From contig JBILOY010000002.1 of NCBI GenBank assembly GCA_044374195.1, forward strand, positions 62,001 through 126,000: a stretch of DNA of 64,000 nucleotides, in the 5' to 3' direction. Shown in pieces: positions 7,118 to 15,980 of the stretch. The notes beneath the pieces were generated by a model. The model saw nothing but the letters and a program-made list of their open reading frames with translations. It had not been told where the DNA came from and made no database searches. The DNA is from CAIKZY01 sp044374195 (GTDB taxonomy: Bacteria > Actinomycetota > Actinomycetes > S36-B12). How positions within the stretch are numbered: position 1 is the stretch's first letter; each line of letters begins with the position of its first letter. Position numbers and translations under genes: made by a program.

Positions 7118-7223
7118 ATCCTCCGCTTTCATCCAGGTTGCTGAGCGCTATCTCGCACACGCCAACGACGCCCGTTTCCGGGTGAATGTTGGTGAGAGGC
7201 GGGGAAGCCGCGTCAGCCAGCCG

Positions 7224-7253
7224 AGTCTAGGGGCAAGCCCCCGAGAAACTGAA
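7224..7253 (-). promoter_or_regulatory. Possible promoter of infA-rpmJ-rpsM operon
   Basis: Minus strand TTCAGT (7253-7248), 18-bp spacer, TAGACT (7229-7224) in the map-infA gap; predicted leader about 100 bases. The -10 is good, the -35 weak. Confidence 0.4.
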
Positions 7254-7304
7254 ATCGGGTCCCCTGCTGTATCCGAAATGACCGTTTCGCTAGAAGTGTC
7301 ACGT

Positions 7305-8102
7305 TTAGAGACGGATGTCCTCGAGCGCTGTCAGCACCCAGGGCCCGTCATCGGTAATCGCCACGGTGTGCTCCCAGTGACAGGCGATCGAGGAATCCTC
7401 GGTGACGACGGTCCAGTTATCGTCCAGCACCATGACCTCGGGCTCCCCCAGGGTCAGCATCGGCTCGATGGCCAAGGCCATGCCGGCCTTGAGCACCGGG
7501 CCGCGGCCAGGCTTGCCGTAGTTCAGGATGTGCGGATCCATGTGCATGGCCGTACCGATGCCGTGGCCCCCGTAGTCGGCGACGATGCCGTAGATGCGGC
7601 CGTCAACTGCTCCGGATGCCAGGGCCGACTGCTCGACCGCATGGCTGATGTCAGTCAGGTGATTGCCCACGCGGGCCTGGGCCAGGCCGGCCCACAGCGA
7701 GGCCTCGGTGGCCTTCGAGAGCGCGGCGATATCGGCCGGAACCTCGCCGACCATAACGGTGATGGCGGCATCGCCATGCCAGCCGTCGACGATGGCTCCG
7801 AAGTCGAGCGAGATGAGGTCGCCCTCGGCGAGCGTGCGCGACCCCGGGATGCCGTGAACGACCTCAGAGTTCACCGAGGCGCACAGCACAGCCGGATAGC
7901 CGTGATAGCCGAGGAAGGAACTCGTGGCACCCATGGTCGACAGGCAGTCGCGAGCGATGGAGTCGAGATCAGCGGTAGTGACGCCTGGCTTAGTGGCCTC
8001 GGCCATGGCCTGCAGGGTCTTTGCGACCACGAGTCCGGCCTGGCGCATCACGGCAAGTTGATCTGCCGACTTGATCTGGATGCCGCCCTTGCGAAAGGCC
8101 AT
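7305..8102 (-). CDS. map: Methionine aminopeptidase, type I
   Basis: Removes N-terminal methionine from nascent proteins in the cytosol. 265 aa with the pita-bread metal ligands visible in order: two Asp (SLDFGAIVDGWHGDAAIT), His (YGGHGIGTAMH), Glu (LAIEPML) and Glu (WEHTVAI). No N-terminal extension, so a plain type Ia enzyme. Next to adk (18-base gap) in the secY-adk-map arrangement typical of the spc operon end. Confidence 0.97.
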   Translation of the reverse strand: MAFRKGGIQIKSADQLAVMRQAGLVVAKTLQAMAEATKPGVTTADLDSIARDCLSTMGATSSFLGYHGYPAVLCASVNSEVVHGIPGSRTLAEGDLISLDFGAIVDGWHGDAAITVMVGEVPADIAALSKATEASLWAGLAQARVGNHLTDISHAVEQSALASGAVDGRIYGIVADYGGHGIGTAMHMDPHILNYGKPGRGPVLKAGMALAIEPMLTLGEPEVMVLDDNWTVVTEDSSIACHWEHTVAITDDGPWVLTALEDIRL

Positions 8103-8120
8103 GGTGAGTAATGCCTGCGA

Positions 8121-8684
8121 TCAGGCGTTAAGAACGGCGTGAATACGCGCGGCGACGTCGTCGACTGAGCCCATGCCGTCAACCTGCACGAGTTGGCCGC
8201 GCTGCGCGTAGAGCGCAGTCAGCGGAGCGGTCTGCTCGAAGAAGACCTCGAGGCGGCGACGGATGACGTCTTCAGTGTCATCGGCGCGACCCTGCTCGGC
8301 GGCACGCTTGACGAGTCGTTCCACGACTTCGTCGACATCGACAGTGAGTTCAATAGCCTTATCGAGCTTGGCGCCGGCTGCACTGAGCATCGAGTCAAGT
8401 TCACCGACCTGCTCGATGGTGCGCGGGTAACCGTCGAGGAGAAAGCCCGGCTTGCAGTCTTCCTGCGCGAGACGATCGCGGACCATGGAGTTAGTGACGG
8501 AGTCAGGCACGTACTCGCCGGCATCCATGTAGCGCTTGGCCTCAATGCCGAGCGGAGTGCCCTGCGAGACGTTCGCACGGAAGATGTCACCGGTGGAGAT
8601 GTGCGGGATACCGAGATCGGCCGAAATACCTACGGCCTGGGTGCCCTTGCCAGCGCCCGGGGGGCCCATCAGGATCAGTCGCAT
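8121..8684 (-). CDS. adk: Adenylate kinase
   Basis: Interconverts ATP+AMP and 2 ADP. 187 aa; P-loop GPPGAGKGT at residues 7-15, AMP-binding ISTGDIFRAN and DGYPRTIEQ. The LID is the short form (RAAEQGRADDTEDVIRRRLE), without the zinc cysteines of long-LID enzymes, as in other actinobacteria. Eleven bases downstream of secY. Confidence 0.97.
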   Translation of the reverse strand: MRLILMGPPGAGKGTQAVGISADLGIPHISTGDIFRANVSQGTPLGIEAKRYMDAGEYVPDSVTNSMVRDRLAQEDCKPGFLLDGYPRTIEQVGELDSMLSAAGAKLDKAIELTVDVDEVVERLVKRAAEQGRADDTEDVIRRRLEVFFEQTAPLTALYAQRGQLVQVDGMGSVDDVAARIHAVLNA

Positions 8685-8695
8685 GTCGTACTCCC

Positions 8696-9994
8696 TTAAC
8701 CGAGGAAGCCCTCGTAGTTGCGCTGCTGCAACTGCGACTGGATCTGCTTCACGGTGTCGAGGCCGACGCCGACCATGATCAGCAAGCTAGTGCCGCCGAA
8801 GATGAAGTCATTCGCAACGCCGAGATAGCCGAAGGCGAACACAGGAACGATCGCGATCAGGCCCAGGTAAAGCGAGCCCGGTGCGGTCAGGCGGGTCAGC
8901 ACGTAATCGAGGTACTGGGCCGTCGGCTTGCCGGCGCGAATACCCGGGATGAAGCCGCCGTACTTCTTCATGTTGTCGGCCACCTCAACGGGGTTGAAGG
9001 TGATCGAGACATAGAAGTAGCAGAAGAAGACGATCAGCAGGAAGTAGAAGAGCAGGTACCAGGTACCAGTGCCCGAACCGAAGTTCTGTTGAATCCACTG
9101 AGCGAATGAGCCGTCAGCACCCGAGAGTTGCACGAGCAGAGTCGGCAGGAAGAGCAGGGACGAGGCGAAGATGACCGGGATAACGCCGGCCATGTTGACC
9201 TTGAGCGGGATGTAGGTCGAGGTTCCGCCATACATTTTTCGCCCGACCATGCGCTTGGCGTACTGCACCGGAATACGACGCTGAGCCTGCTCGACGAAGA
9301 CCACCAGTGCTACGACCACGAGTCCGACAGCCAAGGTCAGCACGAAGGCGAAGGCGCCCTTGGAGACCAGGATGCTCAGGAACTGCGAGGGGATGGTCGC
9401 GATGATCGAGGTGAAGATCAGCAGCGACATGCCGTTGCCGATGCCGCGCTCGGTGATGAGCTCACCGAACCACATGACGATCGCGGTACCGGCGGTCATG
9501 ACCGTGACCATGACGAGCATGACCCACAGGCCCTGGTTGGGCAGGATCTCTTCCTGGCAACCCTGGAAGAGTGCTCCCGGGCTGCGGGCAAGCGACAAGA
9601 TCGCCGTCGACTGCAAGATTGCCAGGCCGATGGTGAGGTAACGCGTGTACTGGGTGATCTTCGCCTGGCCCGCGGTGCCGTCAGCCTTCAAGGTCTCCAG
9701 ACGCGGGATAACCACGGTCAAGAGTTGAAGGATGATGCTCGCGGTGATGTACGGCATGATGCCGAGCGCGAAGACCGACAGTCGCAGGAGCGCACCGCCG
9801 CTGAACAGGTTGACCAGGGCGTACACCGAGTTGTCCTGGACCTGAGTGATACAGGTCTGGATCGCGGTGTAGTCGATACCCGGGGTCGGCACCACAGAGC
9901 CCAACCGGAACAGCGCGAGAAGACCCAAGGTGAAGAGAATCTTCTTGCGCAGATCCGGTGTACGCAGGGCTGCCCCAAACGCACTGATGTGCAT
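8696..9994 (-). CDS. secY: Protein translocase subunit SecY
   Basis: 432 aa multi-pass channel of the Sec translocon. Recognisable features: N-terminal LRKKILFTLGLLALFRLGSVVPTPGID, the GIMPYITASIILQLL plug-adjacent segment, GNGMSLLIF, and the late IPGIRAGKPTAQYL cytoplasmic loop. About ten hydrophobic segments. It follows rplO in the spc operon; SecE is encoded at 43241. Confidence 0.98.
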   Translation of the reverse strand: MHISAFGAALRTPDLRKKILFTLGLLALFRLGSVVPTPGIDYTAIQTCITQVQDNSVYALVNLFSGGALLRLSVFALGIMPYITASIILQLLTVVIPRLETLKADGTAGQAKITQYTRYLTIGLAILQSTAILSLARSPGALFQGCQEEILPNQGLWVMLVMVTVMTAGTAIVMWFGELITERGIGNGMSLLIFTSIIATIPSQFLSILVSKGAFAFVLTLAVGLVVVALVVFVEQAQRRIPVQYAKRMVGRKMYGGTSTYIPLKVNMAGVIPVIFASSLLFLPTLLVQLSGADGSFAQWIQQNFGSGTGTWYLLFYFLLIVFFCYFYVSITFNPVEVADNMKKYGGFIPGIRAGKPTAQYLDYVLTRLTAPGSLYLGLIAIVPVFAFGYLGVANDFIFGGTSLLIMVGVGLDTVKQIQSQLQQRNYEGFLG

Positions 9995-10034
9995 TGTGCC
10001 TCCTGCTCAGAACTCGGTGGACATGACGGACGGC

Positions 10035-10475
10035 CTACAGTTCGTGAACTGAGCCGCCCGCAGCAACGATCTTGTCACGGGCTGCGGTGGAGAACTTGTC
10101 AGCACTCACCGAGACCTTGACACTGATGTCGCCCTGGCCGAGAACCTTGACGAGCTCGCCCTTGCGGACGGCGCCACGAGCAACGAGGTCAGCAACAGTG
10201 ATCTCGCCACCCTCAGGGAACAGCTTGTTGATCATTGCGACGTTGACAACCTGGAACTCGACCTTGTTCGGGTTCTTGAAGCCCTTGAGCTTCGGCAGAC
10301 GCATGTGCAACGGCATCTGGCCGCCCTCAAAGCGAGCGGGAACCTGGTAGCGAGCCTTCGTACCCTTGGTACCGCGGCCCGCGGTCTTGCCCTTGGATGC
10401 CTCGCCACGACCCTTACGGGTCTTGGCGGTCTTGGCGCCCGGTGCGGGACGCAGGTGATGGACCTTGAGCGTCAT
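10035..10475 (-). CDS. rplO: 50S ribosomal protein L15
   Basis: 146 aa. Begins MTLKVHHLRPAPGAKTAKTR, followed by the Gly-rich GRGEASKGKTAGRGTKG rRNA-binding stretch and GGQMPLHMRLPKLKGFKN. Two bases after the rpmD stop, tightly coupled in the spc operon upstream of secY. Confidence 0.98.
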   Translation of the reverse strand: MTLKVHHLRPAPGAKTAKTRKGRGEASKGKTAGRGTKGTKARYQVPARFEGGQMPLHMRLPKLKGFKNPNKVEFQVVNVAMINKLFPEGGEITVADLVARGAVRKGELVKVLGQGDISVKVSVSADKFSTAARDKIVAAGGSVHEL

Positions 10476-10477
10476 AG

Positions 10478-10660
10478 TTACTTGACCTCCTCAACTGAGA
10501 CGAGGTGGATCACGGCGTTGACCATGCCACGAATTTCGGGACGGTCTTCCTTGACCACCGTGTGGCCGATGCGCTTGAGGCCCAACGAACGAAGGGTATT
10601 GCGCTGCACCGAGGTGCCGCCGATCTTGGACTTTGTCTGAGTGACCTTGATCTGTGCCAT
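10478..10660 (-). CDS. rpmD: 50S ribosomal protein L30
   Basis: 60 aa (MAQIKVTQTKSKIGG..., LGLKRIGHTVVKEDRPEIRGM), the bacterial L30. Its ATG overlaps the rpsE stop (TAATG), implying translational coupling. Confidence 0.98.
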   Translation of the reverse strand: MAQIKVTQTKSKIGGTSVQRNTLRSLGLKRIGHTVVKEDRPEIRGMVNAVIHLVSVEEVK

Positions 10661-11253
10661 TACGCACTCATCCCTGCCGCGCGTGCGCGCAATAGAGCTG
10701 CCGGAGCGACAGCCTCGAGCGGGAGGCCACGGCGAGCCGCAACGGCCTCCGGGGACTCGAGCGCACGAAGTGCGGCGACCGTGGCGTGAACAACGTTAAT
10801 CGCGTTGTCGGAACCCATGGACTTGCTCAGGATGTCGTGGATACCAGCACACTCCAGCACGGCGCGAACCGGGCCACCGGCGATAACGCCGGTACCAGGT
10901 GCTGCCGGACGGAGCATGACGACACCGGCCGCTGCCTCACCCGTGATGGGGTGGGGAATCGTGCCCTGGATGCGCGGGACCTTGAAGAATGACTTCTTCG
11001 CCTCTTCGACACCCTTGGCAATGGCGGCGGGAACTTCCTTCGCCTTGCCGTAGCCGACGCCAACGTTGCCGTCACCGTCACCGACGACGACAAGTGCGGT
11101 GAAGCTGAAGCGACGACCACCCTTGACGACCTTGGAGACGCGGTTGATCGCGACTACGCGCTCGATGAAGGCCGACTTCTCCTCGCGAGGACCACGCTCC
11201 TTGCGATCCTTGCGCTCGCCTGCGCCACCACCGCGGCGCTGCGTTTCTGACAT
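10660..11253 (-). CDS. rpsE: 30S ribosomal protein S5
   Basis: 197 aa; double-stranded-RNA-binding N-terminal domain (FIERVVAINRVSKVVKGGRRF, GNVGVGYGKAKEV) and the GTGVIAGGPVRAVLE / NAINVVHAT core. Longer than E. coli S5 because of a charged N-terminal extension (ERKDRKERGPREEK). Part of the spc operon; S5 residues influence decoding accuracy. Confidence 0.98.
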   Translation of the reverse strand: MSETQRRGGGAGERKDRKERGPREEKSAFIERVVAINRVSKVVKGGRRFSFTALVVVGDGDGNVGVGYGKAKEVPAAIAKGVEEAKKSFFKVPRIQGTIPHPITGEAAAGVVMLRPAAPGTGVIAGGPVRAVLECAGIHDILSKSMGSDNAINVVHATVAALRALESPEAVAARRGLPLEAVAPAALLRARAAGMSA

Positions 11254-11286
11254 GAGATACCTCTTTGCTTGAAGGGTGAATACGTC

Positions 11287-11670
11287 TTAGAAGGTCAGAC
11301 CAGCTTCGCGGGCGCCCTCAGCGAGAGCAGCAACGCGACCGTGGTACTTGTTGCCGCCGCGGTCGAAGACGACGGCGTCGATGCCGGCCTTCTTCGCACG
11401 CTCTGCGACCAGCTGTCCGACCTGGCGTGCCTTGGCACTCTTGTCGGACGATGCGCCACGCAGGTCGGCCTCCATGGTCGACGCCGATGCGAGGGTGACA
11501 CCCTGCGTATCGTCGATGACCTGGGCGACAACGTGGCGAGCGGAACGGGTGACCACCAGACGCGGACGCGCCGGGGTACCCGAGACCTTCTTGCGAACGC
11601 GGACGTGACGACGCTTGCGTGCGGTAACGGTCTTGGTGCCCGTACCCAGCTTGACTCCGAAGGAACTCAC
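11287..11670 (-). CDS. rplR: 50S ribosomal protein L18
   Basis: 127 aa 5S rRNA-binding protein: RKRRHVRVRKKVSGTPARPRL at the N-terminus and AKKAGIDAVVFDRGGNKYHGRVAALAEGARE at the C-terminus. Starts inside the rplF stop codon (4-base overlap). Confidence 0.98.
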   Translation of the reverse strand: MSSFGVKLGTGTKTVTARKRRHVRVRKKVSGTPARPRLVVTRSARHVVAQVIDDTQGVTLASASTMEADLRGASSDKSAKARQVGQLVAERAKKAGIDAVVFDRGGNKYHGRVAALAEGAREAGLTF

Positions 11671-12206
11671 TTCTTGCCCGCCTTTCCGGCCTTGCGGCGA
11701 ACAACTTCACCCTCGTAGCGAACGCCCTTGCCCTTGTAGGGCTCCGGCTTCCGCAGCTTGCGGATGTTCGCGGCGACTTCGCCAACCTGCTGCTTGTCGA
11801 TGCCCTGAACCTTGAACTTAACCGCGCTCTCGACCGCGAAGGAGATGCCCTCGGGTGCGGTGACAACCACGGGGTGGCTGAAGCCGAGCTGGAATTCAAG
11901 ACCAGAGCCAGTAGCTGCAACGCGGTAGCCGGTGCCGACGATCTCGAGAGTCTTCTCGAAGCCCGTCGTGACACCGATGACCATGTTGGAGATCAGAGTG
12001 CGAGTCAATCCGTGCAGTGCACGGGAATCGCGCTCATCGTCGGGACGAGTGACAACGAGGTTGCCCTCTTCTTCCTTGACCTCGATCGGCGCGGCGACCT
12101 TCAGGTTCAGGGCGCCCTTGGGGCCCGTAACCGTGATGGCATCGCCGGCAATATCGACCTTGACTCCGGAGGGAACCGGAATCGGCATACGCCCGATACG
12201 TGACAT
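11667..12206 (-). CDS. rplF: 50S ribosomal protein L6
   Basis: 179 aa: MSRIGRMPIPVPSGVKVDI, VTGPKGAL, and the C-terminal KLRKPEPYKGKGVRYEGE-VVRRKAGKAGKK signature. L6 sits near the factor-binding centre of the large subunit. Located between rpsH and rplR. Confidence 0.98.
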   Translation of the reverse strand: MSRIGRMPIPVPSGVKVDIAGDAITVTGPKGALNLKVAAPIEVKEEEGNLVVTRPDDERDSRALHGLTRTLISNMVIGVTTGFEKTLEIVGTGYRVAATGSGLEFQLGFSHPVVVTAPEGISFAVESAVKFKVQGIDKQQVGEVAANIRKLRKPEPYKGKGVRYEGEVVRRKAGKAGKK

Positions 12207-12224
12207 GCGCTAACCCCTTTCCGG

Positions 12225-12623
12225 TTACCAGACGTAGGCGAGAACTTCTCCGCCTACACCCTTGCTCTGAGCCTGGCGGTCAGTGAGCAGACCGTTCGAC
12301 GTGGACAAGATCGCGATGCCAAGGCCGCCGAGCACGCGCGGAAGAGCAGTGCTCTTTGCGTAGACGCGCAGGCCGGGCTTGGAGACGCGGCGAAGTCCGG
12401 CGATCGAACGCTCACGCGACGGGCCGTACTTCAGGTTGAGGGTCAAGGTCTTGCCGACGGTTGCGTCAGCGACCTCGAAGCCGGCGATGTAGCCCTCGCG
12501 CTGCAGGATCTCGGCAAGGTGCGCCTTGATCTTGGAGTGAGGCATCGCCACGGTGTCGTGGTACGCGGAGTTAGCGTTGCGCAGTCGCGCAAGCATGTCC
12601 GCAATCGGGTCAGTCATTGTCAT
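12225..12623 (-). CDS. rpsH: 30S ribosomal protein S8
   Basis: 132 aa: MTMTDPIADMLARLRNANSA, and the conserved C-terminal LSTSNGLLTDRQAQSKGVGGEVLAYVW. In E. coli S8 is the repressor of the spc operon, binding near rplE; I see no obvious mimic of the S8 site in the short gap upstream of rplE here. Confidence 0.98.
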   Translation of the reverse strand: MTMTDPIADMLARLRNANSAYHDTVAMPHSKIKAHLAEILQREGYIAGFEVADATVGKTLTLNLKYGPSRERSIAGLRRVSKPGLRVYAKSTALPRVLGGLGIAILSTSNGLLTDRQAQSKGVGGEVLAYVW

Positions 12624-12691
12624 GTCTTTGGCCTACGGCCTTCCTCGCTGTGGTTTCCCGCCCCGGTGGGCTGGACCTGCAGCGTCGTGGT

Positions 12692-12877
12692 TTACCAGCT
12701 GCTCTTAGTCACACCCGGCAGTTCGCCGGCATGTGCCATCTCACGGACGCAAATACGGCAGAGGCCGAACTTGCGGTAGACCGCGTGCGGACGACCGCAC
12801 TTGTTGCAGCGCGTGTAACCGCGGACCTTGAACTTCGGGGTCTTCTGCTGCTTTTGGATCAGTGCTTTCTTCGCCAT
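12692..12877 (-). CDS. rpsZ: 30S ribosomal protein S14, zinc-binding (type Z)
   Basis: 61 aa, the short zinc form: MAKKALIQKQQKTPKFKVR, then CNKCGRPH...CRICVRE (two C-x2-C pairs). The longer zinc-free S14 paralogue found in some actinobacteria under zinc limitation is not in this window. Five bases after rplE. Confidence 0.98.
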   Translation of the reverse strand: MAKKALIQKQQKTPKFKVRGYTRCNKCGRPHAVYRKFGLCRICVREMAHAGELPGVTKSSW

Positions 12878-12882
12878 GTGGA

Positions 12883-13452
12883 TCAGGCCTCCTTGAAGGG
12901 GAATCCGAGTTGGCGGAGCAGCGCTCGGCCTTCGTCATCAGTCTTGGCGGTCGTGACGATGGTGATGTCCATGCCGCGAACGCGATCGATCTTGTCCTGG
13001 TCGATCTCGTGGAACATCGACTGCTCGTTCAGACCGAAGGTGTAGTTGCCATTGCCGTCGAACTGCTTCGGCGACAGACCGCGGAAGTCACGGATGCGCG
13101 GCAGCGCAACCGAGAGCAGGCGGTCGAGGAACTCCCACATGCGATCGCCGCGGAGGGTGACGTGGGCGCCAATCGGCTGGCCCTCGCGAAGCTTGAACTG
13201 CGCGATGGACTTGCGGGCCTTGGTGACCTGGGGCTTTTGGCCGGTGATCTCCGTGAGGTCGCGAATCGCGCCCTCGATCAGCTTGGAGTCACGAGCTGCC
13301 TCGCCAACACCCATGTTCACGACGACCTTGGTCAGGCCGGGGATCTGCATGACATTGTCGAAGGAGAACTCCGCCAGCAGTGCCGGGGCGATCTCCGCGC
13401 GGTAACGCGCCTTCAGACGCGGCTGCGTCTTTGCTTCGGTTGCGGTGCTCAT
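12883..13452 (-). CDS. rplE: 50S ribosomal protein L5
   Basis: 189 aa 5S rRNA-binding protein: FSFDNVMQIPGLTKVVVNMGVGEA, TGQKPQVTKARKSIAQFKLRE, FRGLSPKQFDGNGNYTFG. The ATG overlaps the rplX stop (TGATG), indicating coupled translation. Confidence 0.98.
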   Translation of the reverse strand: MSTATEAKTQPRLKARYRAEIAPALLAEFSFDNVMQIPGLTKVVVNMGVGEAARDSKLIEGAIRDLTEITGQKPQVTKARKSIAQFKLREGQPIGAHVTLRGDRMWEFLDRLLSVALPRIRDFRGLSPKQFDGNGNYTFGLNEQSMFHEIDQDKIDRVRGMDITIVTTAKTDDEGRALLRQLGFPFKEA

Positions 13453-13814
13453 CAGATGTCCTTACCAGTGCGACGTGAGATGCGAACGCTGCGCTCGGCC
13501 TCGTAGGTGGAGCCGTCGGGACGACGCTTCTCGACCTTTTCCTTGCGGAAGCCGATACGAGTCGGGCGGCCGTCCTCGGGATCAATGATCATCACGTTCG
13601 ACACGTGGATCGGTGCCTCGGTGGTGATGATGCCGCCGGTCTTGGCGCCACGGGCGTCCTGGCCGATCTTGGCATGCTTCTTGATGCGGTTGACGCCCTC
13701 GACGAGGATGCGCTCGGACTCGGGCATGACCTCGATGACCTTGCCCTTGACGCCGCGATCCTTGCCAGAGATGACCTGCACGAGGTCACCCTTACGGATA
13801 CTCAGGGTTGCCAT
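13452..13814 (-). CDS. rplX: 50S ribosomal protein L24
   Basis: 120 aa assembly-initiator protein with the KOW motif KGDLVQVISGKDRGVKGKV at the N-terminus. The C-terminal extension (STYEAERSVRISRRTGKDI) makes it longer than E. coli L24 (104 aa), as in other actinobacteria. Two bases after rplN. Confidence 0.98.
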   Translation of the reverse strand: MATLSIRKGDLVQVISGKDRGVKGKVIEVMPESERILVEGVNRIKKHAKIGQDARGAKTGGIITTEAPIHVSNVMIIDPEDGRPTRIGFRKEKVEKRRPDGSTYEAERSVRISRRTGKDI

Positions 13815-13816
13815 GA

Positions 13817-14185
13817 TTACAACACCTCCGGAGCGAGCGAAATGATCTTCATGAACTTCTTCTCGCGAAGCTCACGACCCACCGGACCGAAGATGCGCGT
13901 GCCGCGGGGCTCGCCATCAGCCTTGATGATGACCGCTGCGTTCTCGTCGAAACGGATGTACGAACCGTCGGGACGGCGGCGCTCCTTGCGGGTGCGCACG
14001 ATGACCGCCTTAACGACCTCGCCCTTCTTCACGCCTCCACCGGGGATGGCGTCCTTCACCGTCGCAACGATGATGTCGCCGATGCCGGCGTAGCGTCGAC
14101 CTGAACCGCCGAGAACACGGATGCAAAGGAGTTCCTTTGCACCTGTGTTGTCAGCGACACGAAGTCGCGACTCCTGCTGAATCAC
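13817..14185 (-). CDS. rplN: 50S ribosomal protein L14
   Basis: 122 aa, the invariant family length: MIQQESRLRVADNTGAKELL, GGGVKKGEVVKAVIVRT, and the FGPVGRELREKKFMKIISLAPEVL end. Forms intersubunit bridge B8. 52 bases after rpsQ. Confidence 0.98.
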   Translation of the reverse strand: MIQQESRLRVADNTGAKELLCIRVLGGSGRRYAGIGDIIVATVKDAIPGGGVKKGEVVKAVIVRTRKERRRPDGSYIRFDENAAVIIKADGEPRGTRIFGPVGRELREKKFMKIISLAPEVL

Positions 14186-14237
14186 TGCATTCTCCTGATC
14201 GTCTGCCGGTTCTCGGGTAGAGCCTGGCGGAACTTAC

Positions 14238-14522
14238 TTACTTGGCCTTTTCGAGGATCTCCACCACACGCCAGCGCTTAGTCGCTGAGGTGGGGCGGGT
14301 CTCCATGAGCAGCACGCGGTCACCGATGCCGGCGGCATTGGCCTCGTCGTGCGCCTTGAGCTTGCTCGTGCGACGGACAACCTTGCCGTACATCGGGTGC
14401 TTGAAGCGATCCTCGACTGCCACGACCACGGTCTTGTCCATCTTGTCGCTGACTACAAGGCCCTCACGGGTCTTGCGGTCGCCACGCTTGTCTTCAGTCA
14501 CTACGCCCTCTTTCGCGCTCAT
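14238..14522 (-). CDS. rpsQ: 30S ribosomal protein S17
   Basis: 94 aa; OB-fold core KTREGLVVSDKMDKTVVVAVEDRFKHPMYGK and ETRPTSATKRWRVVEI. A short charged N-terminal extension (SAKEGVVTEDKRGD) is usual for actinobacterial S17. Overlaps rpmC by 4 bases. Confidence 0.98.
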   Translation of the reverse strand: MSAKEGVVTEDKRGDRKTREGLVVSDKMDKTVVVAVEDRFKHPMYGKVVRRTSKLKAHDEANAAGIGDRVLLMETRPTSATKRWRVVEILEKAK

Positions 14523-14749
14523 GCGGCACCACCTTGGACGGGCGTAATGCCCAGTTCACGCTCACGGAGGATCGTGTAGATACGCGCGATGTCCTTGCGG
14601 ACCGCACGCAGACGACCATGATTCTCGAGCTGTCCGGTCGCGCCCTGGAAGCGGAGGTTGAAGAGCTCCTCCTTCGCCTCGCGAAGCTTGGTCACGAGTT
14701 CTGCGTCATCGAGATTACGCAGTTCGCCGGCCTGAGTTCCTGCTGCCAT
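14519..14749 (-). CDS. rpmC: 50S ribosomal protein L29
   Basis: 76 aa; LVTKLREAKEELFNLRFQGATGQLENHGRL and IARIYTILRERELG are diagnostic. L29 lies at the tunnel exit near the SRP and trigger-factor docking site. Directly abuts rplP. Confidence 0.98.
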   Translation of the reverse strand: MAAGTQAGELRNLDDAELVTKLREAKEELFNLRFQGATGQLENHGRLRAVRKDIARIYTILRERELGITPVQGGAA

Positions 14750-15172
14750 TTACATCTCACCTGCTTCATCGCGCCGAACAATGCGGCACTTCATCGGAAG
14801 CTTGTGCGCGGCACGGGTGAGTGCAGCGTGCGCAACCTTCTCATCGGGGAACGACAGCTCGAACATGACGCGTCCGGGCTTGACGTTGGCGATCCACCAC
14901 TCGGGCGAACCCTTACCGGAACCCATGCGGGTCTCAGCAGGCTTCTTGGTGAGCGGACGATCGGGGTAAATGTTGATCCACACCTTGCCGCCACGACGGA
15001 TATGACGCGTGATGGCAATACGAGCGGACTCAATCTGGCGGTTGGTGACGTATGCGGGCTCGAGAGCCTGCAGGCCATAGGTACCGAAGGTCACCTCGGT
15101 GCCGCCCTTGGCAACGCCACGCCGCGTGGGGTGGTGCTGCTTACGGTGCTTGACCCTACGGGGAATCAGCAT
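14750..15172 (-). CDS. rplP: 50S ribosomal protein L16
   Basis: 140 aa: MLIPRRVKHRKQHHPTRRG, SARIAITRHIRRGGKVWINI and GSGKGSPEWWIANVKPGRVMFE. Organises the A-site tRNA region of the large subunit. Three bases after rpsC. Confidence 0.98.
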   Translation of the reverse strand: MLIPRRVKHRKQHHPTRRGVAKGGTEVTFGTYGLQALEPAYVTNRQIESARIAITRHIRRGGKVWINIYPDRPLTKKPAETRMGSGKGSPEWWIANVKPGRVMFELSFPDEKVAHAALTRAAHKLPMKCRIVRRDEAGEM

Positions 15173-15175
15173 GGA

Positions 15176-15976
15176 TCAGCCCTCCACAGTCTCTGCCGGA
15201 GCGGCAACGGTCTCGACCGCAACCTCGGCGACGGATGCAGCCTCATCGCGGCCGCCTGCACGACGCGGACGAGCCGGAGCGGCAGCGCGCTGGCCGAGGC
15301 GAACTGCAGCAGCTGCTGCTTCACGCTCGGTGCGGGTGCCGAGTGCATCGCCCTTGTAGATCCAGACCTTGACGCCAATGCGACCGAAGGTGGTACGTGC
15401 CTCGTAGAAGCCGTAGTCGATGTCGGCGCGCAGGGTGTGCAGGGGAACGCGGCCCTCGCGGTAGAACTCAGTGCGGGACATTTCCGCGCCACCGAGACGA
15501 CCCGAGACCTGAACGCGGATGCCCTTGGCGCCGCTCTTCATGGTGCTCTGCATGCCCTTGCGCATTGCGCGACGGAACGACACGCGGCTCGAGAGCTGCT
15601 CGGCGATGCCCTGGGCAACCAGCTGGGAATCCATCTCGGGGTTCTTGACCTCGAGGATGTTCAGCTGGACCTGCTTGCCGGTGAGCTTCTCGAGATCGCC
15701 ACGGATGCGATCGGCCTCGGCGCCACGGCGACCGATGACGATGCCCGGACGAGCAGTGTGGATGTCGATGCGAACACGCTCACGGGTGCGCTCGATCTCG
15801 ACCTTGGAGATGCCTGCGCGCTCCATGCCCGTGGACAGCAGCTTGCGGATCTTGACGTCCTCCTGGACGTAATCGCGGTAGCGCTGGCCGGTCTTGGACG
15901 AGTCGGCGAACCAACGCGACGCGAAGTCGGTGGTGATGCCGAGGCGGAAGCCGTGCGGATTTACTTTCTGGCCCAC
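15176..15976 (-). CDS. rpsC: 30S ribosomal protein S3
   Basis: 266 aa from the GTG at 15976 (VGQKVNPHGFRLGITTDFAS), the only start that gives a normal S3 N-terminus; the frame is open further upstream but encodes low-complexity Pro/Arg. KH domain with IVIGRRGAEADRIRGDL, then the C-terminal S3 domain (AKGIRVQVSGRLGGAEMSRTEF). The C-terminal tail is Ala/Arg/Glu-rich. S3 is part of the mRNA entry helicase. Confidence 0.98.
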   Translation of the reverse strand: MGQKVNPHGFRLGITTDFASRWFADSSKTGQRYRDYVQEDVKIRKLLSTGMERAGISKVEIERTRERVRIDIHTARPGIVIGRRGAEADRIRGDLEKLTGKQVQLNILEVKNPEMDSQLVAQGIAEQLSSRVSFRRAMRKGMQSTMKSGAKGIRVQVSGRLGGAEMSRTEFYREGRVPLHTLRADIDYGFYEARTTFGRIGVKVWIYKGDALGTRTEREAAAAAVRLGQRAAAPARPRRAGGRDEAASVAEVAVETVAAPAETVEG

Positions 15977-15980
15977 GGTA

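Noticed and set aside
7230..7241. Terminator between map and infA
   Set aside because: Only a short GGGG/CCCC stem is visible, with no T-run on the right side.
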